Source: Grammothele lineata (taxonomy: Eukaryota > Basidiomycota > Agaricomycetes > Polyporales > Polyporaceae). From it: a DNA stretch of 17,244 nucleotides. Below are positions 1 through 9,985 of this stretch, piece after piece. Position 1 is the first letter of the stretch; every line of letters starts with the position of its first letter. The notes under the pieces are model-generated. The model was given only the letters and a program-made list of their open reading frames with translations. It did no database searches and was not told where the DNA came from. Made by a program: the position numbers and the translations under genes. Location of the stretch: positions 1-17,244 of the forward strand of contig NDFF03000278.1 of the NCBI GenBank assembly GCA_002150815.3, in the 5' to 3' direction.

Positions 1-2
1 TC

Positions 3-113
3 GGAACTTTGCGCTTTGCGCCACTCCGAGGTGTGCCTGCCTCGTTTCTTGAAGAATTTGCCAGCTCGGGCAGCCTCGGTCCTACCCGGCCCGAGGTGCT
101 CCCAGCGGCATGA
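3..113 (+). CDS. possible 3' end of an unrecognised gene
   Basis: Frame 3 is open from the window edge to a TGA at 111-113 and reads as about 36 residues with GC-rich third positions (…FLEEFASSGSLGPTRPEV…). Nothing in it is a recognisable motif, and an open stretch this short can occur by chance in GC-rich DNA. It could be the last exon of a gene lying left of the window, or nothing. The competing frame-1 ORF at 16-222 has an arginine-rich composition typical of an out-of-frame reading. Confidence 0.15.
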   Translation, partial: GTLRFAPLRGVPASFLEEFASSGSLGPTRPEVLPAA

Positions 114-325
114 CCGTCGCAAGGCTCTCGAAAACATCAGAGGTCCGAGTGATGGGAGATGTGGGGCTGGGGACGCAGCACGCATCGGGCACATACCGCC
201 GCCTTCCCACATTGCGGCATAACACTTCATGCCTAGTCGACTTCCCTCAGTCTTGACCCGGACGCACGGTCTGACAGAACGGCACCGTAGAATGCGACGA
301 ACCGCTCGGATAGCCTCCACCCCAG

Positions 326-565
326 TGCACATTTGTACTCACCGCGTGGTATGATGGCACGTCATATGTCAAAGCACGCTCCGAGATCTATTCTGTGGTC
401 AGGTAAGCGCATCCTTTCTTGTTTGTCCTCGGATCGTACTGATGTTTCCTGAGTGGTCTAGATCTTATGTTGTCGACGACGAATTTGCTTCCGGGGCCCG
501 TATGTTGGTCTTCTCTATACAGTGCAAGGCCGTCGACGGGCCCCGGATGCAGGATTCGGTCCAGC
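326..565 (+). CDS. two coding-like exons of an unrecognised gene or remnant
   Basis: Two segments, 326-402 and 462-565, join in frame over a well-formed 59-nt intron (403-461: donor GTAAGC, branch TACTGAT at 437-443, acceptor CTAG). A CAG acceptor precedes 326. The joined reading is about 60 residues and looks protein-like (…AWYDGTSYVKARSEIYSV… then …YVVDDEFASGARMLVFS…). A further donor GTGCGT at 566 and an acceptor CTCAG at 619 suggest it continues, but I could not extend it into a convincing frame, and there is an in-frame stop at 311. I do not recognise the family. It may be a decayed gene, or part of the 5' leader of the O-methyltransferase gene. The intron is better supported than the coding status. 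Confidence 0.25.
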
Positions 566-842
566 GTGCGTACATCATGGCTTTCGAGTTCCCACTCGCC
601 TCGGCTGACCCTGTCTCAGCTTCACGTCACAGGGGCATATCGCCGCCCGCGCAAGACCGTTCGCCCGCCGCAGGCGGTAGTACCTTGCCTTTCACTCTTC
701 CGTATAGATTTCCAGAATTATCGCTACTACGGTTGGATCGACGGGTGCTCCCTTCGAGCTGCTCTGCTTTCGCCACCCGCGATGTCTCGCACGTTGGATC
801 AGTCGTCAAGGAGGTCGAGGGCGGCCTCGCCTCCAACCGCAG

Positions 843-899
843 GTGCGTTTATAACGCCCCAGCCACTATCTCGCTACTTACTAACCCCTGCTCTTCCAG
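843..899 (+). other. leader intron just upstream of the O-methyltransferase start
   Basis: A textbook fungal intron lies nine bases before the ATG at 909: donor GTGCGT, a perfect TACTAAC branch sequence at 879-885 and acceptor TTCCAG at 894-899. It is 57 nt long, like the introns inside the gene. The simplest reading is a 5'-UTR intron, which implies that transcription starts well upstream. The alternative is that the upstream exon is coding and the methyltransferase has a longer N terminus, but the 909 start already gives the usual family N terminus. Confidence 0.5.
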
Positions 900-908
900 A
901 CGCGTACC

Positions 909-2842
909 ATGTCCACCATCACGAACCTACGCGCCCTCCAGGCGACGATCGCGTCCGCCATAGACGAAATCGAAGCCGTCTACAAGGCTGAGTCCTCGTC
1001 TTCAGGCCTAGTGCTCGACTTTCCCTCCCTGGACAAGCCCTACTACCCGAGCGCCGCTCACGACGCCAATGTGGACAAGGCCGAAAAGCTTCGGGTCGAT
1101 CCAAGGGTGTTCGGCTCCGCGAACCGTATCGTCGCTGCGTGCGGCCAGATCACAGCCACAGTCCACAAGCCGTGGTTCACGCTCGTAGACACAATCACTT
1201 CGGTGCGTTGTATGACCTCCCTGCCTGCGATGTGGCTGACGAGGGTCACCAGTCCGCGATTGTTGCGTCGCTGCAATTTGTCGAAGCGACCCACATTGTC
1301 GACATCCTCCGCGAGGCCGGTCCCGAGGGACTGAACGTGACTGAGATCGCGAAGAAGGTTACTGAGATCCGTAAGGGTCCCAATGGGAGTACCGATGTCG
1401 CTGAGATAGAGCCGTCTAAGATCGGTACGTCCCTCTCCCTCCTGCCTAGTGCCGTCACTTATGTCTATGCCGTTCGTAGGCCACATCCTCCGTCTACTTG
1501 CGACTAACCACTGGATACGAGAGTTGAAGCCGGATGTGTTCACTAATAACCGCATCTCTTCCCTCCTCGACACCGGAAAGTCGGTTGAGCAGCTTAAGAA
1601 CCAGTGCGTTTCTTTCTTCACGGATGTTTCCCTTTGCTGACAACCTCGTCGCAGCCCCGAGAAGAAGTACGACGAGACGGACGGCGCAGCGGCGTACATT
1701 GGCATGGCGTAGGTCCTTCTCTCTTTCATTTTTCCCCATGCCCCGACTGCTACCATGCCCACAGATCGGATGATTTCATGAAGATCGAGACTGGTCTCGT
1801 AGACTGGCTTTTCCAAACGGGCGGCACACCCAAGGCGGATCAGCCCCAGACCGCCTTCAACGTCGCATTCAAGACCCCGCTCCCGTTCTACCCCTGGCTC
1901 GAGCAGCCCGGTCACGAACAGCGCCTCGCGCGCTTTGGGCACTCGATGAACGGGACGCGCCAGTGGGAAGTCGAGGAGAATGTTATCACTGGTGCGTACC
2001 GTCTCATATTGCTTTCTTCGTATTGACGACGCGCGCGTGTGCTGATCCGGGCATTGGGACGTGCAGGCTACTCGTGGGCCGATCTGCCGAAGGACGCGGT
2101 CGTCGTAGACGTCGGCGGCGGTATCGGCTCTGTATCCGTCATGCTCGCGGAGGCGTTCCCACACCTTCGCTTCATCGTCGAGGACCGCGATGCCGTCGTC
2201 GCCATCGCGCCTCAGGTACGTATCGTCTCCTGTATGTACGTTCGCGTTTGCTGATAATGAGATATGTGCATTGCTACAGTCGTGGGGTAACAAGCACGCT
2301 GAGCTCTTTTCGAGCGGACGCGTCTCGTTCCAGGGACAGGATCTGTTCGCACCTTACGCGCCGCTCACAGTCCCCGGTCTTGGGCCTGTCAAGGAGGTCT
2401 CCGTCTTTCTCCTCCGTGCCGTCGCGCACAACTGGCCCGATGCGTTCGCCCTCGAGTACGTATACCTTCCTCTTACCAGCCGGATTTCGCTCACGCAACG
2501 CGCGTTCCTTTCAGAATCCTCAAGAACGTCCGGCGCGCAGCGGGACCGTCCTCGCAGCTGCTGCTCGTCGATAACCTTCTCCCTTACGCGTGCGTGGACA
2601 ACTCGAGCACGCACGTCCCGCTCGTGGGCGCGCCCTCGGCGGACTCGCCGCTCCTCCCCAATCTCGGCCGCGCGAGCTTGAACGGCTACCTGCTCGATGG
2701 CGCGATGATGGGCATGCTGAATGCCAAGGAGCGTACGTATGCGGAGATGGACGAGCTCACGCGCGCCGCGGGTTGGAAGATCGTCCGCGTCAAGCGTGCG
2801 GTGGGATCGCTCTGGTCGTACATTACTGCTGAGGCGATCTAA
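909..2842 (+). CDS. SAM-dependent O-methyltransferase (COMT-like, fungal)
   Basis: Predicted to transfer a methyl group from S-adenosylmethionine to a hydroxyl of a small, probably phenolic or secondary-metabolite, substrate in the cytosol. Eight exons: 909-1202, 1253-1424, 1480-1603, 1655-1708, 1765-1991, 2067-2215, 2280-2455 and 2515-2842. All phases close to give 507 aa. Introns are 50-75 nt with GTRNGT donors. Residues 1-95 are the family's N-terminal helical part. About 98-200 match the winged-helix dimerisation domain (…QFVEATHIVDILREAGPEG…, then …LRLLATNHWIRELKPDVF…). SAM motif I is DVGGGIG at 305-311. The presumed catalytic histidine is His390 in LRAVAHNWPD. Length is normal for the fungal O-methyltransferase_2 family. 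The gene converges on the unknown gene 2947-4291, with 104 bp between stop codons. The substrate cannot be told from sequence. The first intron (1203-1252) is inferred from a frame change, and the spliced product restores family-like sequence. Confidence 0.93.
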
Positions 2843-2946
2843 GCTGGCGCGTGCTGAGCTGGGCTACTGGAGAAGTTCAAATTGCGAACAACTACATCAG
2901 GATGTATGTACACGTATTGGAATTACAACGCGAATGTTCTTGAGAT

Positions 2947-4291
2947 CTACAGCACGGGCTTCCTGTAGCTCACGATGAGCCGCCATGGTTCCTTGGCCGA
3001 GTCGCGCAGGTCGCGCGTGAACTCGATGCGCCCCTTCCGCTTCCGCGGCTTGTCACTGCGCCGACTACGCCGCCGCTCGCCCGAGTGCGCGCTGAATCGA
3101 CCCGCGCCCGGAATCACCACGTCGTCGTCGGAATCGTCTTCATACTCGCGAACGTGGCCTTGGTTGCTAGCGGAAGGACCTGCGCGTGCGGAAGACGCAC
3201 GTAGATTCGCGAGGATGTCCGGTGGGATCGCGTCGGGAGGGCCGGTGTAGGTGAACCCGCCCTGCGCGAGGACGACGTCTATGCAGCGCCGATGGAAGAA
3301 TTTCTGCGGGCGAGCAGCGGGGGAGAGGACGCTCAGAGGAGGCGATACACGGAGGGAGCGGAAAGACGTACCTTGTTCCACTCGTCGATTACAGCCGCGA
3401 CGGGGCTCTCGCGCTTGCTGTCAACGTACATGCGCAGCGCAGTCGTCGCGATGAGTCCAACTGTCCCTCGCGCATGAGCTCCCTCGTTCTCCATTTCACG
3501 TCCCGCGCGTAAACTGAATATCACTCACCACCGAGCAAGCCCACCGTAGCCGCTATCGGCGCCGCCTCTGCCACAAAGCCGTTCAGAGCCTTGAGCCCGC
3601 CCGCAGCCTGCACGTCCCTCAAAAACCGCTCCCAGTCCTCCTCGTTGACATCGTGCGTCACGAACGGGTGCGGGCGAGGCGCACACGCGCAGCTCGGTGG
3701 GGCAATCTCGAACCCGTCCTTTTCAAGATCCGCGCTACGCGCGTAGAGTACCGCGGGTGGAAAGGCGTCGTACGGAAGGTCTGGGAAGGGTGCGCGTTCA
3801 AAGGAGGAGGGTGTAGTTGAGGGCGGGGGCGCGAGTATCACCTCGCTGTTGGGGTGCGCACTGGATGACGGGGTGGAAGAGGAGGGAGTAGGTGATGCGA
3901 GAGGCGCCTTGATCTTCCCCTTCGATGTGGAGCCGCTGCGCGATTGCGTCGTACTGGAGTATGCGAGCGACGTGTTTCGGGAGAAAGAGGGAGACGTTGA
4001 GGATGTCGGGGATGATGGCGCGTAGAATGAGGCCTTGCCACTCGTGCTAGGTACCGTCGAGGAGTATGAGGACGTGCGGGCTACGCTCGCACCGGATTGG
4101 GAGGAAAGAAAGGTCGTATCGAAGGGAGAGACGGAGGGTGCTGGTCCTGCGTCCGTAGTGCTGACTGCCTCGTCGTACGTGGGCGGTGGGGGTTCGTTGG
4201 AACTGGGTCCCGCGTCGGTATCTTGGACGTCGTCGGCGGGAAAGCCGCCACGACCGCGTTTCGTATCCGGGGCTTGAATGCTGGAACTCAT
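2947..4291 (-). CDS. protein of unknown function with PPTY motif and one hydrophobic segment
   Basis: I do not recognise a named family. Three exons on the minus strand, 4291-3529, 3460-3372 and 3303-2947, give 402 aa with both 68-nt introns in phase (donors GTGAGT and GTACGT, acceptors ACAG and GCAG). Residues 1-160 are Ser/Pro/Thr-rich and look disordered. A PPTY motif at 36-39 in a run of prolines is a typical ligand for WW domains such as those of Rsp5/Nedd4 ubiquitin ligases. A Cys/Pro patch (SCACAPRPHPF) leads into a conserved-looking block (NEEDWERFLRDVQAAGGL), then a hydrophobic stretch spanning the exon 1-2 junction (about 235-262, …APIAATVGLLGGVGLIATT…) that could be a membrane segment. 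The C-terminal 120 residues hold an acidic EDDSDDD run and a basic patch (RRRSRRSDKPRKRK) that could act as a nuclear or membrane-proximal signal. The gene structure is secure; the function is open. Confidence 0.85.
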
Positions 4292-4757
4292 ACGGGTGAG
4301 GATGATGGAGGCGGGAAGTGAAATGGGGAGAGATTTGACACGACTGCATGATGGTCGCGGTTATAACAGAGTCGCGTAAGGCTTAGCACGATCGTCACAT
4401 CCGCTCACCGCCACCGCAGCGCGGAAAACACCCGCCTGATGCTCTCGGTGAACGTCTCGGGTGTGCTTCAAACCGCTCGCACCAGAGGACATGGTTTCTC
4501 TGGGGCTTAACAGCAACAGAGTTGTGTATCAACGCGTGGATTTCTTTCATAGAATTTACTCAAAGTTGTAGGAAGAAACACGGAGGGACGCGACAGCCAT
4601 TCGCGATCAAAGATAGCACAACCGATCCGTCGTAGCACTCCAATGGAGCTCATGACTCATGATCATTAATCACATACCCCATGAGTCTTAACCATGACAA
4701 CATACAAGCACAGTTAAATCGTGTACAACTGCTTGCACCGCTAGCGTCATCCTACGC
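4292..4757. promoter_or_regulatory. 466-bp intergenic region, promoter of the minus-strand unknown gene; one TGACTCA site
   Basis: This gap separates the start of the minus-strand unknown gene (4291) from the 3' end of the aminotransferase gene (4758). It should carry the promoter of the former and the 3' UTR of the latter. A perfect TGACTCA (4653-4659), the Gcn4/AP-1-type bZIP core, lies about 360 bp upstream of the start codon. It forms part of an inverted pair with CATGAGTC about 25 bp away. A 7-bp site is expected by chance at low frequency, so regulatory meaning is tentative. No gene is visible in the gap. Confidence 0.35.
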
Positions 4758-6391
4758 CTACGCAAGGACTTCCTCAAGGACATCAATGATACTCTGAACT
4801 TCCTCCAATGTGTTGTAGTGCACGAGGGAGATACGAACGATCCCGTCGTCCGTGTTGACCTTGGGTTCGAGTCTGTCGACGAGGGTGTAGGCGTAAAAGT
4901 GCCCGTATCGGATGCCCATCTATCAAAGATGAGAGGAGCGAGTCGGACGAATGGCTCGTGAGACGGACACTCACATTCCCTTTAGCGTCGAACGCCTTCA
5001 CGACATCTGGGCTCTTGATCGCTCGTTCGCCCACGACTAAGAAACTCACCGTCGGCACGCGCGACGAGCCTTCCATCTCGTCGCCCACAATGCGCACGCC
5101 GCGCTCCTTCTTGCCCCGCAGGTACCCGAGCAGCTTCGCGAGTAAAGTCTGCTCGTGCGCCGCGATCGCATCCCACGCGGCGTCGAGCGTGCCTGCAGGT
5201 GTGAGCGAGCGGAGGTACGGCGGGATGGCCGTGCACGACCACGGCAGCTCGTAGCCGGGGCCGCCAGGCTGGATCTTGTACGGCTTCGAGTCGACTTTGA
5301 GGAAGTGGTGGCCGAGGGAGGAGAGTGAGGACGTAAGGGAAGACGAGCGTGCGTAGAGGGCGGAGACGTGCGCGCCGTAAACCTGTACGTGATGATGTCA
5401 GATGGAGTGAAACGGGATGGGCAGAATGAATATCGCGCAACGCAGATAAGTACCGCACACGCAGAGAAGGTTGCGCGCGGGCGCCGGAGTGTAGAGCATG
5501 TGCACCATAACGAGCCGCGCCGCGTGCATTGCGGAAGTCATGGAATGAGCTGCGCGCGAGGATACGCGTATTCCGCTCACAGATTCTTGTAGGCGGAGTG
5601 GGACTGAAGTAAAGGGCTCACCTTGTAGAACGAAAAGTAACAGTATTCAACGTCCCAGTCGCGCACGTCAATCCCGCGATGCGGGGCGTACGCGACACAA
5701 TCCACGCAGACCCCCAGCTTCCTACAGCCCAACTCCGCCGCCCGAGCGCGGATCGCCTTGACGATGTCCTTGACGGGTACGATCGACCCGAGAATGTTGG
5801 AGCATGCAGTGAACGCGACGAGACGGGTCTTGTTGGTGATGAGGGGGAGGAGCGCGTCGAGTTGGAGGGCGACGGCGTAGGGATTATCGGGATAGGCGGC
5901 CAGTTGGGTGTGCGGCCAGAGCTTGAGCGACGCCGAAGTACGCGTGGCGAGACGCTTCCAGGGCCCAGCGTTCGCTGCGTATGCGGAGTTCGCAACCATT
6001 GCGTTAACACGTGCAAGAAATTGAGGTACGTACATTCGTGTTCGCCCGTGATGATGACTTCCTCACCCGCTTGCACATCGGCCTCCATCGCGCGTGCGAG
6101 ATTTTCGACGAGCAGCGTGGAGCTGCTCCCATATGCAACCTCATCGGCGCTCTCGGCGTTGAAGAGCTCGCGTGCAGCCTCAGGCCCGTCGACAGTCGCG
6201 CGGGTCGTGCTGGTAACCGAGATTGAGTAGTCGGCACCTAGCTGGACGTTAGTGTGGAGGAGATAGTCGGAGAGACGGGCGACGACGTCGGAGAGGCACT
6301 GAGACCCGCCGGCGTTGTCAGCGTAGAGGTATCCCGAAGTAAGTGCAGGGAACTGGGAGCGGAGGGTTTGAAGGTCGAGTGCGTGGGCCAT
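4758..6391 (-). CDS. class V PLP-dependent aminotransferase / cysteine-desulfurase-like protein
   Basis: A fold-type I pyridoxal-phosphate enzyme resembling the cysteine desulfurase-like branch of class V aminotransferases. The actual reaction (desulfurase, lyase or transaminase) is not shown by sequence. Four exons on the minus strand, 6391-6034, 5974-5622, 5382-4975 and 4919-4758, give 426 aa in phase. The N-terminal YADNAGGSQ block (about 23-31) is typical of this branch. GEHESNAGPW follows at the exon 1-2 junction. Asp211 (VDCVAYAPH) should hold the pyridine nitrogen. Lys237, the last residue of exon 2 in YFSFYK|VYGAH, is the expected Schiff-base lysine. The C-terminal small domain ends …GIVRISLVHYNTLEEV…, as in the family. 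The start at 6391 is chosen because the upstream in-frame ATG at 6454 adds a Pro/His-rich stretch without family character. Intron 2 is unusually long (239 nt). The gene is divergent from the bestrophin-like gene. Confidence 0.9.
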
Positions 6392-6841
6392 GGTGGGTGG
6401 ATAGTGATGTGTGGGGCGAGGAAAGCGAGAGATAAAGGGCTGGTGGCGACTCATCGATCGTGGGTATCACCAGGCTGAATCCTGCAAGTTCCGCACGATC
6501 CTGGGGACGGGCGCGGAGGAACATGGCGCCGACGTTTTCCTGCGGGTACGAGAGAGGAGAGCGAGGAGAGGCGCGATAGACGCATGCAGACAGGAGACGA
6601 CTGAGAGATGTCGTCATAGCGCAGGACGAGCTGTCGTCCGCGACGCTCGGATACGTGCTAGCGATGCGTGGGAAAACGATGGGCGCAATGCTCAGCGGCG
6701 GTGTGGGCGCCGCATGCGGCAGGACAAAGCTGCGTCCCGACCACGTCGCCTGTGTTCTTTCTGCTTCTCACCCACGCTCCTTCGTTTGCTTGGCTTTCAT
6801 ACTTACATTGTTCTCTTCTCTCACAGAATCTTAGATACCAC
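6392..6841. promoter_or_regulatory. 450-bp divergent intergenic region (shared promoter)
   Basis: The gap lies between two head-to-head genes, the aminotransferase (-) and the bestrophin-like channel (+), and must contain both promoters. Just before the channel start, a pyrimidine-rich tract ending TTCTCTCACAG at 6825 looks like a 3' splice site. The channel mRNA therefore may have a 5'-UTR intron whose donor I could not fix. No clear TATA box or RNA gene is seen. The open frames here (for example 6411-7013 +) have arginine-rich, out-of-frame composition. Confidence 0.4.
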
Positions 6842-9401
6842 ATGGAGGTCCACGCAGGCGGCGCGTCGGCCTCGACACCCAAACCGCGCTCGTCTACTGG
6901 TCACCACCTGCTTTTGCCCGCGTTTGATGCCACACAAACTGAGCGCATCTTCGTCCCGGTCGCGACGAAAGAAAACCTCGTCAGCTGGACGTTTGGGCGC
7001 GGAACAGTTGTAAGCATCTCGTACGTTCCGCATCTACTCGCGCTGACCACAGTCGTTGCAGATATGGAGAATATGGCCTGCTGTGCTGCTACATACCCTC
7101 TTCGCTGCAGGTTAGCGAATTTTTTGACGACAGCTGTGGCGCGCGAACTCCGCTAACACACGAACTCACAGCCGTCGTCTCCATTTCGCTCAAAACGAAG
7201 CTGTTTCTCGGTATTCCGAGCGTCATGCTCACTGTGCTCGGTACGTTGGCTCGCGGGCGGTAGAACTCTGTTCATTCTCATCGATTTCAACAGGTGTCGT
7301 CATTGGTTTCGTCATCTCGTATCGCGCGAGCTCCGGGTACGAAATTCGCTGTGGCTGGTGTCAATGTCGCGGCTAACGTTGCTCTTAGTTATGACCGCTA
7401 CTACCAAGGCCGTACGGCTTGGTCTGACATCGCGCGCAACTCTCGTACCTTCAGCCGTCTCGCCTGGATACACGTACCACTCAGACTAGAATCATTGAAG
7501 TCTGATCCCAACGCGGCCGCCTTTGAAGTCGACGTCTCCGTCGCGCGGCGCGTCATGGCAGAAAAGCGCATTGCGCTAGATTTCATCAAAGCGTATAACA
7601 TCTCGCCTCCCTCGCCCATCGACTTGCGTTGATGGATCGTTTTCAGATATTGTATCGCTGTCAAGCATCATCTACGAGGTGAGCCTAGCGCTGTCGAGAT
7701 AGCTCGCGAATGCTCACTCCGTTCTAGGAGAGAAAGGTATTTATTATGAGGATCTATACCCGCTCGTGAAGCCCTTGCACGAGGTCCGTTCCGTTTCGGT
7801 TCCCCCACATACGCATGCTGACGCTGCTGCGTTGTAGCACGCCCATCACCGCCGGGAGAATCCTGCTGGGATCGTCGAGCGGCCCACGGTCGAAATCGAC
7901 ACCCCCGGTTCTTCCCCGCGTGATCTCCACCCTGAAGCCCCACGGTTCCCGCTCCCTATCCCCACCGTCACATCTCCGACATCGTCACCCCATGGTCTAC
8001 CACAACTTCCCTCTCATTCGCGCAATGGCGTGTCTACTACTTCTGCGATCTCCCGACGCGAGTCAGGCGACCCGGTCATCCCTCCAATCAATGCGTACGG
8101 CACGTTCATGGCACCGCCCCTGCACCATCATCGCTCGACCGGCTCCTTCAACTCAGAGGTTTCGAGCGACGGCGACAGTGAGCGTCGCCCGCTGCTCCCC
8201 GGCGAGGTTCGCGAGGGTGCCGCGGACCGCGGGGTGTTTGGGTCAGTTTCGGCAGACCTCGTCCCCTTCGAGACCGTCTGGCGCGGCGTCGGACGCATCC
8301 TCGGCTTCAAGCGTCGCAAGGGCGTCATTGAGGCTGCTTCGCCTGATCCTGAAGCTCAGAATGACACCGATGAGGCGGGCGACGTGGATCGACACGACGC
8401 GGATGGGGGCATCCAGCGTCGATGGCGCAACGACGACGCGAACGGAGAACGCGAAGGGAATGGCCGCCACCACCACGGCGAGCACCTGCGCGCGGAGCTC
8501 GAGGACGCGGGCGAGCGACTCGGCATAACCCACGCGAAGCACCGGCCGCGCGTCGCGGGCGGCGGGGAGAACCTGCCGCTCGAGATTCTGCAGTCGCTCA
8601 GCATCTGGCTGAGCGTGCTGGACTCGCGTAGTGTCGTCCCGGGAAACGCTCTCGGCGGGATGTATGGCTGTCTTACTAACTTGGAGGACAGCCTTTCCAC
8701 GCTTGAGAGGATCTTGACGACACCTTTACCTTTGTAAGTCTTACTATTCTCTTTGTCAATGTCAATGCTGATCAAGTTCTAGTGTCTATTCAGTTCACAT
8801 TCGGTCGGTCTTTCCCTATTCCTCGCGTACTTGTAGATCCTGACATGCTTCCGAACGCGCGCGTTCGTATTCTATAGCCAGTAAGCGACAACTTCTGTAT
8901 GTGTCCTGGCTGGTGCTGACATATCCGCAGCACCGTTTGGATATACCTGTTTTTCCTCCCCTTCCAGCTCGTCGACCAGTTCGGCTGGTACACGATCCTT
9001 GGCGTCGGCATTGCGTCATTCATCTATCTCGGGCTCATCGCCGCTGGCGAGGAGATCGAGCAACCTTTTGGCTACGATGAGGTATGTCCGTTTTCGCTCT
9101 TCCGTCAGCCGCGTGGATTGACCGCCCCACTCCTTCGCGCTGCTAGAATGACCTTGACCTCGACTTTTTCTGCCGCGCCATTGTCCACGCCGATGTCGAG
9201 CGGCTGAAGCGCGTCTCGTGTCCGAACGCGTATCTCGGCGCGCACCACGCAGGCGCGCATGTTGTTGGAGCGACTGACCAGCACGCGCCAGTCGACGCAG
9301 TCTTTGGTGCGTGATGACCCAGCCTACTCGTGCGCGCTCGGAAATATCTGACGCGACTCGACGCGATCCTCTTGACAGGTGGCGGGCGACACGCCCATTA
9401 G
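6842..9401 (+). CDS. bestrophin-like (RFP-TM / UPF0187) anion channel
   Basis: Predicted membrane chloride/anion channel of the bestrophin family. Thirteen exons: 6842-7009, 7062-7110, 7172-7240, 7294-7336, 7389-7592, 7647-7678, 7728-7783, 7838-8733, 8783-8803, 8878-8880, 8931-9081, 9147-9306 and 9379-9401. The phases close to give 624 aa. The first membrane block is about 56-108 (VIWRIWPAVLLHTLFA…, …GVVIGFVISYRASSG), followed by the family signature YDRYYQGR at 111-118 and a KHHLRGEKGIYYEDLYPL block. Residues 208-452 form a long, low-complexity, charged insert rich in Pro, Arg and His. The C-terminal membrane half starts at LPLEILQSLSIWLS (453) and includes ERILTTPLPF, HTVWIYLFFLPFQLVDQFGW (514-533) and the acidic GEEIEQPFGYDENDLDLD (553-570), typical of bestrophins. 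The tenth exon is a 3-nt microexon. The last intron is optional: without splicing the protein stops two codons after exon 12. The start was chosen at the first ATG after a probable leader acceptor. Confidence 0.88.
8878..8880 (+). other. candidate 3-nt microexon (CCA) in the bestrophin-like gene
   Basis: The downstream intron 8881-8930 is canonical: donor GTAAGC, branch GCTGAC, acceptor CGCAG. The upstream intron 8804-8877 has donor GTCGGT, a CTGAC branch and acceptor TATAG. Reading on without the upstream splice meets a TGA in frame. Using the CCA microexon restores family-like IRHTVW across the junction, whereas skipping it keeps frame but loses the histidine. Confidence 0.5.
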
Positions 9402-9985
9402 CTTCGAAGCCCGTGACGGACCACTCGAACGTACCCACCCACAAAACGGGTATATTCGACACGGATACCTCGCCCGATGCTCTGCGTACATAGACTCTGC
9501 TCCCAATGTTACCAGTTGTTGCCACAGTCTCAGAGGATATCTAGTGACACTTAGTAGTACTTTCTTTCACCGCGCACAACCTTTCACCGGTCCCTCAGCG
9601 AGCCTCACGCTATGCCAGACTAAGTTAAGACTATAACAGTGCTTACAATTCATATCTAAGATTCGCGGTTGTGGTATGGCGCGCGGCGAGTCTCAGAAAA
9701 CGCGAAACGGCGGCCGTACGTCGAGAAAAGGGAGCACGCGCGAGGATCGGACGAATCATGCGAACGGGATTGATGAGCATGACTGAGCAGGCGCGCGCCG
9801 ACCTCATCCGCTTCACTCATCTCGTCCTCGTTGGCTCCCCGGTCCGGCCACGCCTATGTGTTTCTCGTTTTCTTCGAGACCATATAGGACACTCCGCGTC
9901 ATGTTGCCCTAACGGCGCGCTGCCTCCTGGTCTTCCCTCGACTGTTTTGCTCTGCGTCTGCTCCTGCCCTCTCAGCTCACGCAAG
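9402..9985 (+). promoter_or_regulatory. 584-bp intergenic region, terminator of the channel gene and promoter of the transporter
   Basis: The gap lies between two co-oriented genes. The first 200 bp are less GC-rich and should hold the 3' UTR of the channel gene. The second half should hold the promoter and 5' UTR of the transporter. A pyrimidine-rich stretch (about 9931-9979) directly precedes the transporter ATG, as is common near fungal transcription starts. No conserved gene, repeat or confident binding site is visible. The ORFs crossing the gap are antisense or out-of-frame. Confidence 0.3.

Noticed and set aside
1058..2293. 411-aa ORF on the minus strand
   Set aside because: It is entirely antisense to the O-methyltransferase exons and introns. 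Its composition is the mirror of GC3-rich coding sequence and it has no recognisable motif.
7294..7632. Independent 112-aa gene starting at 7294
   Set aside because: It is read-through of bestrophin exons 4-5 across an intron in one frame. The spliced model restores the family sequence.
9016..9525. 169-aa ORF on the minus strand
   Set aside because: It is antisense to bestrophin exons 11-13 and the following gap, with no motif.
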